Counted from the stretch's first letter, positions 40,601 through 55,437 are shown. The stretch is DNA of 64,000 nt from Brachypodius melanocephalos (GCA_013398615.1 VZSR01000520.1:25317333-25381332); one strand, 5' to 3'. Notes: generated by a model from the sequence alone, not told the origin. A program made the numbers and translations.

Positions 40601-42331
40601 TTCCACTGCTAGCTTGTAGTATTTGACCCTCTGTCTTGACAGAGACCCAGACTGGTTGTTATCCACTAGTTTTACATCTCTCACTCCTCCAACAATGCCT
40701 GGGAGAACAGATGCTGTGCAATCGGTTAAGCACCACCAATTTTATTCTTTGCCTAGCAATGGGGACTAGAAGTGCCAAGGTTGCAGAACCAGAGTTGCAT
40801 TATAATGCCGTAGTATGCCAATTAAATTTCACAGTCCAACTTACAATTCCAGAGCCCTGAAACTTAATTTATCTGGAGAGATAAAAGGAACATCTGAAAT
40901 TACTTTTATTAAGAAATTTAACAAGAAATCATAAAAGAAAAGATCATGGTTGGAAATGCAAAATGAAGATATTGATGCTAAGGCTTTGTGCAACCATATT
41001 CATTTAAAGAGAAATCTATTCAGGGTTGTCTTTTCAGATTGTCAGATTAAAAAAGCCACACAGCATTTGCTTCTAACCCATAATTACAGATTATTATGGA
41101 ATACAAAAGATGCCAGGCATAAAAAGCTACTACTATTCACTACACTGTAATAGAACATGTAGTGGAAGTAAATTTTGGCAAATGCTTTAAATATTAGCTT
41201 TACATAATATGTATAGGTGAGACTGTAATTAGGACAGAATGAATCCTTCGAAGCCTCTTTCATTCTGACCCTGCAGATGATTACTTTTTACTAATAAGGC
41301 CACAGCCATTTGACGAAAAGCCAACTACAGTACCTTGCTTCATTCTTCAGTAAATTTAATAATTACAGCTCCTCCTGCCAGTAGTCCTCAGATCAGACTT
41401 GTTCAATCCAATACTGAGCTTATTAGGGGACAGATCTATGTTTAGAATTCTTTGGCCAAAAAAGTACTTGAGGATGATGAAGCATGCCTTAGACAAGGGC
41501 ACAATGATTAGCCATTTTCTCTACATAAAAAACAGCACGTAGTCACTACAGACCACAAAATCACCTGCTGTTAGCACACAGCTGCTACAAAGAACTGCTG
41601 CATTTATCTGGTTCTTAATACCCTTAAAAAAGCCTAAATGGAACAACTTAATACAGAGGCAGAATAGCACTACACAGAGTTGCTCATATCTTAATCTCAT
41701 ATTTTTCAATTTTCTTCCCTATGTAGCCATTTGATATCTACTAGATACACTGCATAATACATGATAGTCCTCTGTAGCTTAGATACTTAATTCTTTATTT
41801 TTATTTGAGTTGTGAAGAAAATGCTAATTCCCATATCTCCCAAGGTTCTAACCAGATGAGAGAAAATTTCTCTTTTTAGACAAATCTGTGGTTTTAAGCA
41901 GTGTAAAAAGATCAACAATAAATTATGATGGGCTAAAAAATTAACGGAAAGCATTCAATATTGCAACATCAAACAGGAACAAAACCCCAAAATACTCCTA
42001 GAAAAAGGAGCAAAATTAAGAAAAAACCAAATTAATTTACTGAAAGTAAAATGAAAAGCAACATTTATCCATGTTGCAGTACTTAACACTTCTGCTGATA
42101 CACAGAGTATGGAAGAATCCATATCATATCGATCTTGGTGTTGTTCAGAACATACTTATTTCAGTTAATCAAATGACAATTGCTCAAAATTCCATTTGCT
42201 CGTTCCATACTAATGGCTCTTACCTAGCGTCTTCACATAGCCGAAAACCTGTGCTTTAGACCAACACTTCAATACTGAAACCCTAGACAAAATCTTTTTG
42301 AAAGAAAATGTATTTAGGCAATTAGACAAAC
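34628..42331 (-). other. RALGAPA1: RALGAPA1 intron (7.7 kb) with an ERVL-like LTR
   Basis: Phase 1 intron with a weak donor. It contains the LTR at about 38.6-39.8 kb and a motif-dense unique segment around 37.4-37.8 kb that may be a conserved noncoding element. No exon was found. Confidence 0.9.
38630..39772 (+). mobile_element. ERVL-like LTR (about 1.1 kb), antisense in intron
   Basis: The sequence follows the layout of a common avian ERVL LTR. Landmarks are a GGCAAGGCTTTGGTAG-type start, CTGCTAGAAGCTTCCCCCAT, AGACACCAAGGTCAGTGAAG and GGTTTTATTTCTCATTATCC. The 3' part runs TATCTCAACCCACAAGC, then CATCCAGCCAGGGTCAAACC at the end. The middle carries degenerate repeats of CCCATGCTGGAGCAGG. 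It is the only sizeable GC-rich block in this intron, which explains the overlapping open frames on both strands at 38,921-39,437. No retroviral genes are attached. The 5' boundary is uncertain and I did not find a convincing target-site duplication. Confidence 0.85.
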
Positions 42332-42515
42332 CTTCAGTGACTGGCTGAAGTTTAGAAGACCTCTCTGAGTCTGGAGAATGCAGTGGTTCTGGTTCCTTTA
42401 AGCTTTCCAAATGCATAAAAGGATCATAATCCATACACGCCAGATCAGAAAGGCTTAGAGGAAAGTATTTTGGGTTGCTAAAACACTGAGACCCATAGAC
42501 ACATCCATGCAGAAC
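42332..42515 (-). CDS. RALGAPA1: RALGAPA1 exon with Ser-rich linker
   Basis: It encodes V-L-H-G-C-V-Y-G-S-Q-C-F-S-N-P-K-Y-F-P-L, then SLSDLACMDYDPFMHLESLK and EPEPLHSPDSERSSKLQPVT, then E and one base. The SPDSERSS patch is probably phosphorylatable (inference). It is 184 bp, phase 0 to phase 1, with donor GAAG|GTTTGT, which is weak. The downstream intron is 7.7 kb. Confidence 0.96.
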
Positions 42516-43239
42516 CTAGAACAAAACCAGAATTTCATTTCATTACATTAACTACTGAAATTTATACTTTATAGTTTTACAAGAAATTAGGTTTATTTTT
42601 ATTTGCATTTTAAAAATCGATTTGTTAGAAGGCAGGCATGATGAAATGCTGGAAAATTTTAGATGCTTAACGTTTACAGAAACAAACTCTAGTCTGCAAA
42701 GGAAATTATTACCACCAAAATAGAATTCAACAATAAAGAAACAAAACTTACAAAAATCATTAGGCTACCTTTATTTTTAGATCTCCTATCTTCTCTAATT
42801 ACATATGCTAGGTCTAAGCTGTTAGAGGTTTTAATTCCCTTCTCTTACAAAAAGGAAAAAGCTCCCTTTCTCCTAAAGACAGTTATTGTAAACTTAGTGC
42901 TTTTTGCTTTGCTTAATGCTAAATGAAATTGCTTGATATATACAAGTTACATCCTTTTGTATTAAATACAAACAATACAATACAAGCATCTGCAATCCAT
43001 ATGACATTAAAACAAAAAAAGGCTTGGTTAACCATCCAAAATGTAAAACAAAATCTACTATTCCAAATATACCAAAGGTCAAGCTGTTACAGTGAAACAT
43101 GCAAGAACTAAGGCAGCACTTCATATTTCAGGAGTAGAATGGAGGTCAGCTTACAGAACACTTTTGCCTTCATTTCCATAAAAACTGACACTACCTCCAT
43201 ACACAGAAATTACTAGTAAGTGAGCAAAGAAACATGTAC
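42516..43239 (-). other. RALGAPA1: RALGAPA1 intron (0.7 kb)
   Basis: Phase 0 intron. Nothing recognised beyond the splice sites. Confidence 0.9.
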
Positions 43240-43374
43240 CTTATATATACAATTAAGAACAGATCTTTCAGTCTTATCATTTTCTGCTCCTGTAGAGTGA
43301 AGAGGCTGCAGCAAAGTCTTCAATGGCAAGGCCATTATCCAATCCAACAAGCACAGAAGTAAAGAAACCACCAA
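43240..43374 (-). CDS. RALGAPA1: RALGAPA1 exon (45 codons)
   Basis: It encodes L-V-V-S-L-L-L-C-L-L-D-W-I-M-A-L-P-L-K-T, then LLQPLHSTGAENDKTERSVL and NCIYK. It is 135 bp, symmetric phase 0, with acceptor tttcttccag and donor AAG|GTACAT. The hydrophobic start is a buried helix, not a signal peptide, because it lies inside a cytosolic protein. Confidence 0.96.
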
Positions 43375-44601
43375 CTGGAAGAAACACTTTCCATTACAAA
43401 TCAATTAAGCCAGCACCTGCTACTTCATATTATCACTTTATGTTATTTCTCTGTTTCCCTTCTTTTTTCTATTCAGTAAAGTCAACCTTCTGCAGTAATG
43501 GCAGGTTTCACTTGTTAACCACTTCAAAACCTCTGGCACTCAGTAAAAACTTTGGCCATCCATTCAACAGTTTCTCATCAGGGTAAGACTATGAGCAGAT
43601 ACTATACTTAAGAGGATACTCACAGTTTTCAAAATTGATTTATAGGGTGTTGCTTTCAAAATGACAGATAACACAGCCAAATTAAGGCTGATGCACCATT
43701 TTGCACATAAATTTCACTTTAAAGTGAATCAAGGATTACACAAAATGGAACTAATTCACCTGTATTTAGTGCTTTTTAACACATAATGTCCTTTACAACA
43801 TATCAATAATGTTATGCAGCACCAGGTATCATCTGAAAGAAATCCAACTACTTTCTGTATTTTAGGTTACTCAGTTAGCAAAAGAATCTACTCCCTCTTG
43901 GGATGTTTTAAAGACTCTAGAACAGAATTAGATAAAGACACAAATTCACACAAAACCATCAATAACTTACTGACCAAATAATTGTTTTTGATTTTTAAAA
44001 CTCAGCTGTGGAAGAGAAGACAATTCAGAAAAATATCTGCAACATTCTCTAAAATACTATACAAGGTAACTAGAAATATTTTAAAAAATCCATTTACCTA
44101 ATTTACTCATTTCACATAATACATTCCAAGTTTGTTCCTCAAAAGCATAATAAACATAATGATGAAGGGCACTGAGTCTTTTTATTTTTAACCAATTTTT
44201 AAGAAACCCATTAGGATTACATTTGTCAAAATAGGTAAGACATTTTTCATATGATATTTTACGTACAATGACTGACAATAGTTCATGGGGAAACTTGGTG
44301 AATTATGGAAAGCATCCTCAAGTGGAAAAGTGGGTAGCTTGGTATATAAGTGCAGTCTACAATAGCCCCTGACTTCTTGCAAACAGAGACAGAAGATGAA
44401 ACAAAGCTCTGAAGACTAAAATGAGCAACAGATGAACTCCAGCTCCTTGTGGGAATGGTAGCCCAGAATGACGGAGCTGTCAGCAACAAACTGCACCAAA
44501 GTGCCCAAATTTAAATGACCCAATGAGCCCCACAGCAAAGCTAATTCAGCGGAGACACAGCTTTCAGAAGGCAGAAAGTACTAGAAATGAACAATACTTA
44601 C
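43375..44601 (-). other. RALGAPA1: RALGAPA1 intron (1.2 kb)
   Basis: Phase 0 intron upstream (in sense) of the 45-codon exon. No repeat or exon recognised. Confidence 0.9.
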
Positions 44602-44670
44602 CCTCTTGTCTTGCTCATAGGAGGAAGCTTCTGTACTGGGTAGCAAATGTGTAATAGTTGCTATCAGAAT
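44602..44670 (-). CDS. RALGAPA1: RALGAPA1 short exon (23 codons)
   Basis: It encodes I-L-I-A-T-I-T-H-L-L-P-S-T-E-A-S-S-Y-E-Q followed by DKR. At 69 bp and symmetric phase 0, it could be skipped without a frameshift. The acceptor is atttccccag and the donor AGG|GTAAGT. Confidence 0.95.
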
Positions 44671-45618
44671 CTGGGGAAATATACCATATTTCTTTTAAAA
44701 TAGAACCTAAATATTTAAGCATAAAATAATTTTTAAGCAGGTAAATCTAACATGATACTAGATTCACAGTTAAATTCTATTACAATTATTTTGAGATAAG
44801 TTACAGTATTTCTTGACAATCTTTTTTTAAATAAAAACACTCTTAATTGAGTTTTGCAGAATACATTGAAGGAGTATGTTCTGTTTGACTGACATAGGTG
44901 CATTAAGGACAATGAAATTACACAGATACCTCAAGTACTCAGGCACGAAAAGAATGTGACTCAACACACTTGTATGATGCAGGAAGAAATCTGGTGCTGG
45001 TTTGTGTATGGTGCTATCTGAGCTACATTATTTCTTAGAACTACTAGAATTCACCCTGTCTCTATTTGATCAAAAATATGTCTCCAGAAGAGCCCAGAAA
45101 TGCTTGCTGTATCTCTTAAGAAGCTTTCACATGAAAAGAACCTGGGAGCCCTCTGTCTTTTCTCTGTGGTTCAGACTCCCAGAAGCCACAGCCTACCTCC
45201 TTGTTATGGGAAGAGTATTCAAAATATTATTTTTGCTTTATACTGAAAGTCTTTCATGGATATGCAAAATACAATTGCAGATCCGTATTTTAAGCAATCA
45301 GTTTCTCCCTGAACTTAAATAAAACTGCTTGAAGATACCTAATATTAAAACAAAATTGTACTTTATTGACAACATTCTCATGACACTTTTCCTCTGATGA
45401 AAAACAAGCATGATATAGACACATTACATGTCAATACTGGAGTCAGAAAGTTAAGTGTGCTGCAATTCCCTATTGCTGGTGTTAAGTAAGACTACGTTTA
45501 TACTAATTCAATGTTTTGCAAAACATAGTTCTAAATATTCAGGTGTTTAATTTTAAGGTAATACATTGTAGTGTTTCATTTAAAATAACTGAAAAATTCA
45601 ATCTAAAAAATTACTTAC
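44671..45618 (-). other. RALGAPA1: RALGAPA1 intron (0.95 kb)
   Basis: Phase 0 intron. A 106-codon plus-strand frame at 45,002-45,322 has no recognisable similarity and is antisense to the gene, so I treat it as chance. Confidence 0.9.
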
Positions 45619-45729
45619 TTGAATAATTCTTAAAGGTGAATCAGCTTGATACAGTTGAAGTCTATGTACATAATGTATCAGCATGTTCAGCATACTGCAG
45701 GCAACTTGGGCTACTGTTTTATTTGGAAA
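45619..45729 (-). CDS. RALGAPA1: RALGAPA1 exon (37 codons), more diverged helical repeat
   Basis: It encodes F-P-N-K-T-V-A-Q-V-A-C-S-M-L-N-M-L-I-H-Y followed by VHRLQLYQADSPLRIIQ. It is 111 bp, symmetric phase 0, with a weak acceptor (ttttctag) and strong donor CAA|GTAAGT. From memory it differs from mammalian RALGAPA1 at more positions than neighbouring exons (F-P for F-T, S-M-L-N for N-M-L-H, Q-A-D for Q-P-D). It is still unmistakably the same block. Confidence 0.94.
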
Positions 45730-47373
45730 CTAGAAAAGAGAACATAGCACAGTAACAATGACAAGATGATTTCATGTAAGAGTACATAAGGTGGTAGGGT
45801 GGTCACAAATTTCACTGGTAGTTTTCTACATATAGTTCCTTAAGCATCTATTCCCCAGAGGAGCAGAACTAAATTTCACAAAACTCAAAAGGAACTATTT
45901 TATATTCATAAACAAATGTTAGCAGCTAACACCAAAGTTTTGGGTCAGACATCTGGTGAGTTGCACACCAGAAAGGGGAGAGATGTCTAACATAGAGATG
46001 TCTAACTAGTTAGTCTAACTAACTTCAGACTGGTTAGTACAGTTTCATGAAGCCAGGAAGAAAGAACTAATTTCTTGTTACCTTAATGATTATTAATATT
46101 AATGAATCGCTGCAAAGCCCCCCAAGGATCCAATTCTGAAATCAGGTTTTTGCTGAGAATCAAGGCAAGTGGAGAGCCACATGCCCAAAAATGCAGCCTG
46201 TAGTACTAAACACTAGATGAAATGTTCTGCTACCTGCCAACGACCACTGTGCCCAGCACATGTTTGAATGGAAATTAATTCACCTTGGCTTCTGTGCTTA
46301 GCTCTCCTTTTCTTTTAAAGGCAGGAGAAGGTTGCTGCTCTGGAGCCTGCCTTCCACAGTTACTGTGCTGGTCAAAGCAGAAGGGAACACATTTGTACAA
46401 TTCCCTCTCTTAGGGGAGAATGTACACTCTGTTCTACACTCCTAAGTGGGAAAACATATAAGTTAAAAAGAAAGGGATGTGTTTCCCTAAATTGTTAATG
46501 CACAAGACACGTAATTGAGTTTTCTACCTTCACTGCACTTGCTTTAAAACATTAAGGTGTGCAGGAAATGACAAGGACAAAATTAATACTACAAGTGAAT
46601 TCTTGCATTATTAAGAAAGTAGTTTACTTGTTTCAATCTCACTATATTCAGTAGTGAAGCTGTCACAGGTATGTTCTGCAAGATGGCTCTCTACTTCTGA
46701 ACTCAGAAAAGGGTAATTATGCTGTAAAAACGTTTAAATGTAAATTCTTGGGTTCATAGGCTTTTTTCTTACTCAGATCAGTTCTATTAACCCTCCAGGG
46801 AGGGATGCATCTCACAAAACTTAAAAAACCAAAGCTTTGAGAAAGCTTAAATACCTGGGCAATGAAGCCTGAGGAGAAAATAAAGATTTTAGAATAAAAT
46901 TTTTGAATGGCAAAAATTTTAACTGAAAATACACTGGAAGAAGACTGTTCTGAGTCAGTGCTTCTTGTCAAAGCACAGCTATCAATTTTCACATTTAAAG
47001 TCTTGAAAAGAGATGGTACAAGCGAAAGGAAAAGTCTGGAGTGCGAAGCTTTAATTACCATTTTTTATTTGTGGTACCTATGTAAGCAAAAAGAAGGCTA
47101 TGAACGGCTCTTGCAAGTCATCCAGGGAGATGGAAACTGGAGTACACAATGAGTAGTTAATTCTTATTCTGACTTTCCCTGTTTCTCGGCGGATGCAGTT
47201 TCATATTATTGCTGGCTTTTGGCTCAAAACAGTAAACATTTCACATCTCCAAATCTTCACAGACTTTATGACAAGAATATAATTATTTTTTTATCCCTCA
47301 TGAGAAAGCCTCTCTGCATGCTGTGAAAGTACTCTGTAAGGGCACAGGCAGCAGGGTACAGGTTATAACACTC

Positions 47374-47391
47374 AAAAAAAAAAAAAAAAAA
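47374..47391. repeat. A18 homopolymer
   Basis: Eighteen consecutive A bases, with no retroposon body recognised next to it. Confidence 0.95.
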
Positions 47392-47989
47392 GAACTGAAA
47401 GCATGACAATATCCAGATTGCTCAAAACATCCTAACAAGCTTGCAGGAAAACCCCAAAAGCACTGGAGAAGAAAAACGGGGTGGAAAATTGAGGTAGCTT
47501 AATACAGAGCATCCAGATGACTGAAAGTAAGATAAATTACCTGAGAAAAAGACCTGGATACTTCAGAGTCACTGAATAATCGGCTACTCACTACTTAGAA
47601 ACAGAAAGCACTTCTTTCTTAAATTTTTAACAGTTCTTTTTCTAAAAAGGGTCTAAAATGAAGATGAATGATTAATTTTTAAGGCTGGTTTACATCAATC
47701 AGTTAACCTCTTTTTTCCTCTGGTTGAAGAGAGTTTTTTTTTTTTTTAATTAAATAAAGAAACAAATATAAGTGGAGACATAAATTCCACATAAAGGATA
47801 TGGTGTATAAGTAATGAATATGTATAAATTTAAAATCTAATCTTGCACACTTAATTTTTTTTTTATTCGTGGGAAAAGTATCAGGGAGGAAGTTTTGATC
47901 CAGAATATGGAGGTTGGCTGAAATAGATCAAATCCTTCATCTGCTTCAGAAAGCTGTCCTAGCATGGTCAATAGATCACGTTTCAAAAG

Positions 47990-48565
47990 AATGCTGTCGC
48001 TAGGGTAGAGTTAATTTCCTCTCAGTAGCTGTTGCAGTGCTGTGTTTTGGATTCGGAATGAGAATGGTGTTGATAACACACTAATGTTTTGTTTTTTGCT
48101 AAGTTTTGTTCATCAGAAGTCAAGGATTTTTTTTCTTGTCTCATGCTGCTCCTGTGAGAAGGTGAGCAAAAGAAACTGGGTGGGAGCATGGCTGGGATGG
48201 ATGACCAGAACTGACCAAAGAGATATTCCACACCATAGAACATCATGCCCAGTATACAAACTGGGGGAGTTATCTGGAAAGCGGGCCAATTTGGGTTGGG
48301 AAGAGGCATCGGTCAGTGGATGGTGAGCAAACATATTGTACATCACTTGGGCTTTTTTCCTTTCTCTTTTTTATTATCATTATTATAATTTACCATTATT
48401 ATTCTGTTTTACTTTGCTTTTGATTATTAAACTGTTCTCATCTCAACATACAAGTTTTGCCTTGATTTTCCTTGTCATTTCACTGCAGTGGGTAGGAAGA
48501 AAGAAGATTGAGCGAGTGGCTGTATGGTGCCTAATTTCTAGCTGGGCTTAAACCATGACAAATGC
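47990..48565 (+). mobile_element. ERVL-like solo LTR with perfect 5-bp target-site duplication
   Basis: The LTR runs from TGTCGCTAGGG at 47,995 to AACCATGACA at 48,560 (566 bp) and starts TG and ends CA. It is bounded by the identical 5-mer AATGC at 47,990-47,994 and 48,561-48,565. Landmarks shared with avian ERVL LTRs include GTTGATAACACACTAATG, AAAGAGATATTCCACACCAT, ATTAAACTGTTCTCATCTCA and the terminal GGGCTTAAACCATGACA. A 5-bp duplication fits ERVL integration. No internal region remains, so this is a solo LTR formed by recombination. It is antisense to RALGAPA1. Confidence 0.93.
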
Positions 48566-48874
48566 TCAGAAACCTTAGGAAAGACAGTTATAAGAGCTGT
48601 GAGTTCTGGAAGGACATTTTCCTGAACTCAAGTAGCCTCACCGACAGTGTGTCAGATAATGAGACAATTCATTCCTTTCAAGTCAGTCATTTGGTTCTGA
48701 CTTCTTTCACAAGAACCTTCAGAGGTGGCATGGAAACACCTGTATGATGCCATAAACATTCCACCTGCCATTCTTTGTTTCTGGAAAATGTCCTATGTTA
48801 TAAAGCATAAGAATTCATCACTTTTATATTTAATAGCACAAATTGTGGACATAATTTTTGAAAAGTTACTTGAT

Positions 48875-48890
48875 GGGGGGGGGGGGGGGG
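48875..48890 (+). repeat. G16 homopolymer
   Basis: Sixteen consecutive G bases on the plus strand (C16 in gene sense). Such tracts are rare, can form G-quadruplexes and are error-prone in sequencing, so the true length may differ. Confidence 0.9.
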
Positions 48891-50773
48891 AAAGATGCCA
48901 ATGAATTGGCACTTTGCCTGTTTCCCAACTCTCACAATTTTTCTTGGAAAGGTAGTCTTACCATAAGGTTCATCTTTGTAAGGGTCCATTCTTTCTGGAT
49001 GTTAAATCAGGAATTTAACCTTGTCCATACTTAAAAATAACCTGTTGTTTAGCACTCATTCAACTAAGTCTGTACAACATATTTTTATGATGTATCTGCA
49101 GCACTTTTGAGAGAAGCAGAATAAAATCATAGGTCTGGACAGCTGGTTAGGACTCTTTGTGCTCAAGCTCCAGCAGAGGTTAATGTAGACAGAGCAGTAT
49201 TGCCACACAGCTGGGAGAAGCACTAGCTATATCCAAAGCAAGCTGCTGAACTGCAGCTCTGAATATGCTTGTGGTATTTCAAAAATAAGCATCTAATTGC
49301 TGCTAGCATTTCTATTCAATGCTATTTGTTCAATTGAACTTATCACTAAGTTGGACTAGGCCTATAGCTCCCTACCCATTCATTTCTCCTGAAAATAAGA
49401 AAATAATCCATTCTGGGAGTTCAAACCTCTGATTACTTGGTAGCCAGGAGATTGCTTAGGTAACAAATTAGAGCTAATTTATTTCTCCCATGACACATTA
49501 ATGAACTTTTCATTTCATTACTAAACTCAATTGTGAATGTATACCATTGCTCAGAACTGGAAAAAAAGACAATATGCACTGGATGGTTTTGCCAACACAA
49601 AGCAAAGCAAAGCAGAATCATAAAGATCTTTGTTTTCTCATTCAAAAAGTAATATATGTTTAATATAAATGAGATACAAATAATTGGTTTAATAAATACG
49701 TCAGAGAAAAAGAACATAAATCACTGTGAATTTCAGGATTAAAAATAGTTCAAATATTGATAAATTGAATCAACAAGATAAAAACATCATTTACCTTATA
49801 CCAAACTTGCACAGGAACTTGATAAAATGCAAAAGTTAAGTGTTATTAAAAACCAAGGGGAAAACCCTGGAAGAGGGTATTAGTGGAGCCGCAAAGAACG
49901 AATGTGATTTTGCAAAACAGGAAATTGCAATTTAGAGTCTAATACTAAAAGCCCTGCAGCTACCTTATAGAGACTCAAATCCTGCTTCACAGGATGTGAG
50001 CAGCTGATCTGCAAAGATATTTTTCAGATTCCCATTGCTTAAAAGAAAATAATAATCCCCAACATCTGACAGAAGTCATATGTAACAGGCGTACACTCCA
50101 ATTTTTATTAATCTGTATATATAGAAAGACTATTCATAGAATTTTGATGCAAACAAGAAGCACACAGAAAGGTTCAGAAGATAAACTGGAAGACATCCAA
50201 AAAGTTGAAGCTATTGCTCACAAACATGCAAATTTGAAAACTGCTTAAAAACAAGGTGTTTTTACTAATACTTTAACTATTCTATAATATAAGAACAAGT
50301 GCAAAAATACTTGAAATAGTAGGAAAACAAAAACATTCATCAAGGAAAAAAAAGCCAAAAGTATGCAGCTCCTGGAATAAGCATAGAAAAGGACTCTGCC
50401 ACAGCAAATTAAACATTCCCCATGCTTCCATGCATACAGTGTAAGTACCCTGCATTTCTCACTAAATATCTAGCCAGGGTTAAAAAGCAATATTGTGTAA
50501 TTCAATAGCTTGAATTCAGAAGTGAACATGCACAGAATGTTATGAGAATACCATGGTAGGTTAGAGTGGCTAGTGATATTTATTAAAATAAATATCCACT
50601 ATCTCATCCCCCAGCACACCGTTCTCTCCAAACTTAAAGAACAGTAAAGACTTTTCAATATTTCAGAGATCCACTCATTAAACCGAGTTCTCTCTTTTGT
50701 AAAAATGACAAATGAGACTACAAAGTAAGGATGCTAAATGTCATTTTGACTTTAAAAATGCAAAGTATCTTTA

Positions 50774-52938
<2,165 letters not shown>

Positions 52939-52997
52939 CGTGCAGGACCAGATGGCTCCTCTCTTGCTGAACTTAATACAGTTTTAATTATGAGTTC
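52939..52997 (-). CDS. RALGAPA1: RALGAPA1 short exon (59 bp)
   Basis: It encodes E-L-I-I-K-T-V-L-S-S-A-R-E-E-P-S-G-P-A plus two bases of an Arg codon. This is the shortest coding exon here. It enters in phase 0 and leaves in phase 2, so skipping would break the frame. The acceptor is tttatttcag and the donor CACG|GTAGGT. Confidence 0.95.
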
Positions 52998-54209
52998 CTG
53001 AAATAAAGAGGAAACACTCACTGAATTACACATAACTCCACAACAGAAAGCATCAAAATATCATTATAGTTCACACAGGCACATTGCTTAGCTGAGTCTC
53101 TATGTTGTGGTCAGATGAATTGTTTGCTTACCACTACTCCAAATATCTCATCTGTCCCAGATACGCATTACTGTGCCACCTCAAGAATATCCTACATGTT
53201 ACTGTCCTAATTTCTGCTGATGAGCCATTTATCCAATTCTTGTCAAAACATTTCCATAAAATATCAAGGGTGAAAAAAGAAACAGTAAAGGACTCCCTGA
53301 AGCTATATGGAGTAATGCTGAAGGGTATGAAAGAAAGCATTTTTTACTTTGAGGTTTCAACAAGCATTTAAAAAAATTAATTGATTTTTAAAGTATTTTC
53401 AACTAGAATAAGTTAATAATAAATTGCAGAATAAGTGCCTACAGTGCCTAAGAATGCCGTCAAGAAGAATTTTGACTCAACTACAGTGAAATGTCCCTAA
53501 AGCTGTAGGCTGCCCTTAATTCAAGTAAAGCCATAAAGCCATTCTACAATAGAAATGAGAAAGAAGGAATTCAAAATAAGTCTCCAAATGGGAGCAAGGT
53601 ATAAAGCAGCTCTCAGGTAATCATTTCTCCCTAAACTGAAACAGTTTGCAAAACTTAAGGGAAGCCTTTCTTAGACACACAAACTGAGCTCTGTGCAGTT
53701 TCAGTATACTGTCACACCACCTAACTCTGTGTTATGACAGACAAGGTAATGACTCCATTAATATTTGCCTTTTGAAGAAAGAACGCACTGCTGTACAGAA
53801 ATTTTCTATAGCCCCTAGGAACTCAGGCAGATTTCACCAGTTTTGAAATAAATAAAATTGTCTTAATAAATTAAATAATGAATCAAACCTCTCAATCTTC
53901 TTGCCTCAGCTAATTAAATCTGTGATACCTGCAAACAGCCCTAGTGAGAGGAGGCTTGAAAGGGTGAGATAATGTATCATTTCTTTCTACAAACATAAGA
54001 AAACACTTTATTATTAAGTTAACAGCAATTATAATGTATGTTTAGAAGTACAAAGTTTGACAAGACTTTATGGGATATTGAGCCCTATTATCTATTTGAA
54101 ATTACTTTTGAAAATCTTTAGGATCTTAAAATCTTAGTATTTTCTGCAAAAGCACAATATTAAACATATATTTGGTAAAATACTAGCCAAATGTTCTTAA
54201 AATTCCTAC
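52998..54209 (-). other. RALGAPA1: RALGAPA1 intron (1.2 kb)
   Basis: Phase 0 intron. Open frames on both strands at about 53,102-53,371 overlap each other and show no family similarity. Confidence 0.9.
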
Positions 54210-54335
54210 CTTAACATCTGTAAACTGAGACACAGCAATGTCAGGAATATTTGGATGAAGAGCTGGTAGTTCATGATATAAATTGGGAAAACAGACTAGA
54301 GATCCTAAAAGAACCTGTGCTTCAACTCTTGGTGC
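54210..54335 (-). CDS. RALGAPA1: RALGAPA1 exon (42 codons)
   Basis: It encodes A-P-R-V-E-A-Q-V-L-L-G-S-L-V-C-F-P-N-L-Y followed by HELPALHPNIPDIAVSQFTD and VK. It is 126 bp, symmetric phase 0, with acceptor ttttttcag and donor AAG|GTAGGA. The His in N-L-Y-H-E-L differs from the residue I recall in mammals, which is minor divergence. Confidence 0.96.
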
Positions 54336-55308
54336 CTGAAAAAAAAAAAAGGTGGGGAGAAATATATATTCTTACTGCAATCAGGAAGCAGATATTTATA
54401 GCTGCCTTAAAAGAGAACGATGGCTGAAACTGTATACAGCTATTTCCTTTCTCCTGGAAATTCTGAGCCCCTGCAGAGCTGAGTAAACAGAGATCACAGC
54501 TCCTTGGATTGTTACTCATGCACACCCCAGCTCTCATTTTCCAACACAGTCAAAAGGAGGCAGAAGAACCGTTAGGACTGCAGACTGAGCTGCTAACCGG
54601 GCTCAGACCTTAGGTTCAGCTAATTGACCAGGATGTGGAAAACTACTAAATGTGACATGAGGCATTGGTGATACAGTGTAAGAAGCTGACAGAGGCTTCA
54701 GATAGTACTTTGAGGGAGACTGGATTTCATAACTGGCTAGAGAGGGATTGATCGGAGAAACAGTCAAAATTCAAAGACAGTTGGAGGAGACTATGGGGGA
54801 TTTGAGAGAGTACAGTATGCATGGCCAACAGCACCTAGGTAATCACATCAGTATTACTATATAAGGCTGAATTTGCCTGAGCAACAAAATCAGAAGTGTG
54901 AAAAAAATCCAAATAGAGCAAGCACTAGCACATTTGAGTTCTCAAGCCTGATCATAAAAATCACTCCATAGCAGAGATATGGAGGAATAAGTATGTTTAT
55001 TAGTGAAATCATAGTCAAAAGGGACATTTACTTTAAAACATCTTCAAGCACAGAAAAATGGCTGTCACAAATTTTGTAATTCTAGAATAAGATTCTCTGC
55101 TTCAACAGTAATTTTTGCATTCTTCACATATTTTCTGGAGAGGCATGTGTAGTGCTCTAGAATAAATCATTAACATTATCTGTATTTGATAACCACGACA
55201 CTGAATTCTGGGATCAATTTAACATCCTAGTCAAGGAAAAATATACTGCTCAGTATTCTCTCAAATTCTTCCTCACGCATAAATGAGAATTAACTGATGA
55301 ATACTTAC
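54336..55308 (-). other. RALGAPA1: RALGAPA1 intron (0.97 kb)
   Basis: Phase 0 intron. Its sense-strand 3' end is a T-rich tract leading to ttttttcag. The 54,540-54,800 part is slightly more GC-rich than the rest but not identified. Confidence 0.9.
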
Positions 55309-55437
55309 ATTGAGGAAAGAAGACGCAGCCACTCTTCCTGCTGCGACAATGAAATCCATAATAAGCATGGTAGCACCAGGCAAACCAAGTGAAAAGAACT
55401 GAGGAGAGCAGTGCTTGATGATTGTATTGACAATATC
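55309..55437 (-). CDS. RALGAPA1: RALGAPA1 exon (43 codons)
   Basis: It encodes D-I-V-N-T-I-I-K-H-C-S-P-Q-F-F-S-L-G-L-P followed by GATMLIMDFIVAAGRVAASS and FLN. It is 129 bp, symmetric phase 0, with acceptor ttctgcaag and strong donor AAT|GTAAGTAT. The alternating hydrophobic pattern fits helical-repeat packing. It is not a membrane segment. Confidence 0.96.

Noticed and set aside
46717..47061. 114-codon minus-strand frame in a RALGAPA1 intron
   Set aside because: Ser/Phe-rich low-information translation without splice signals in the right phase.
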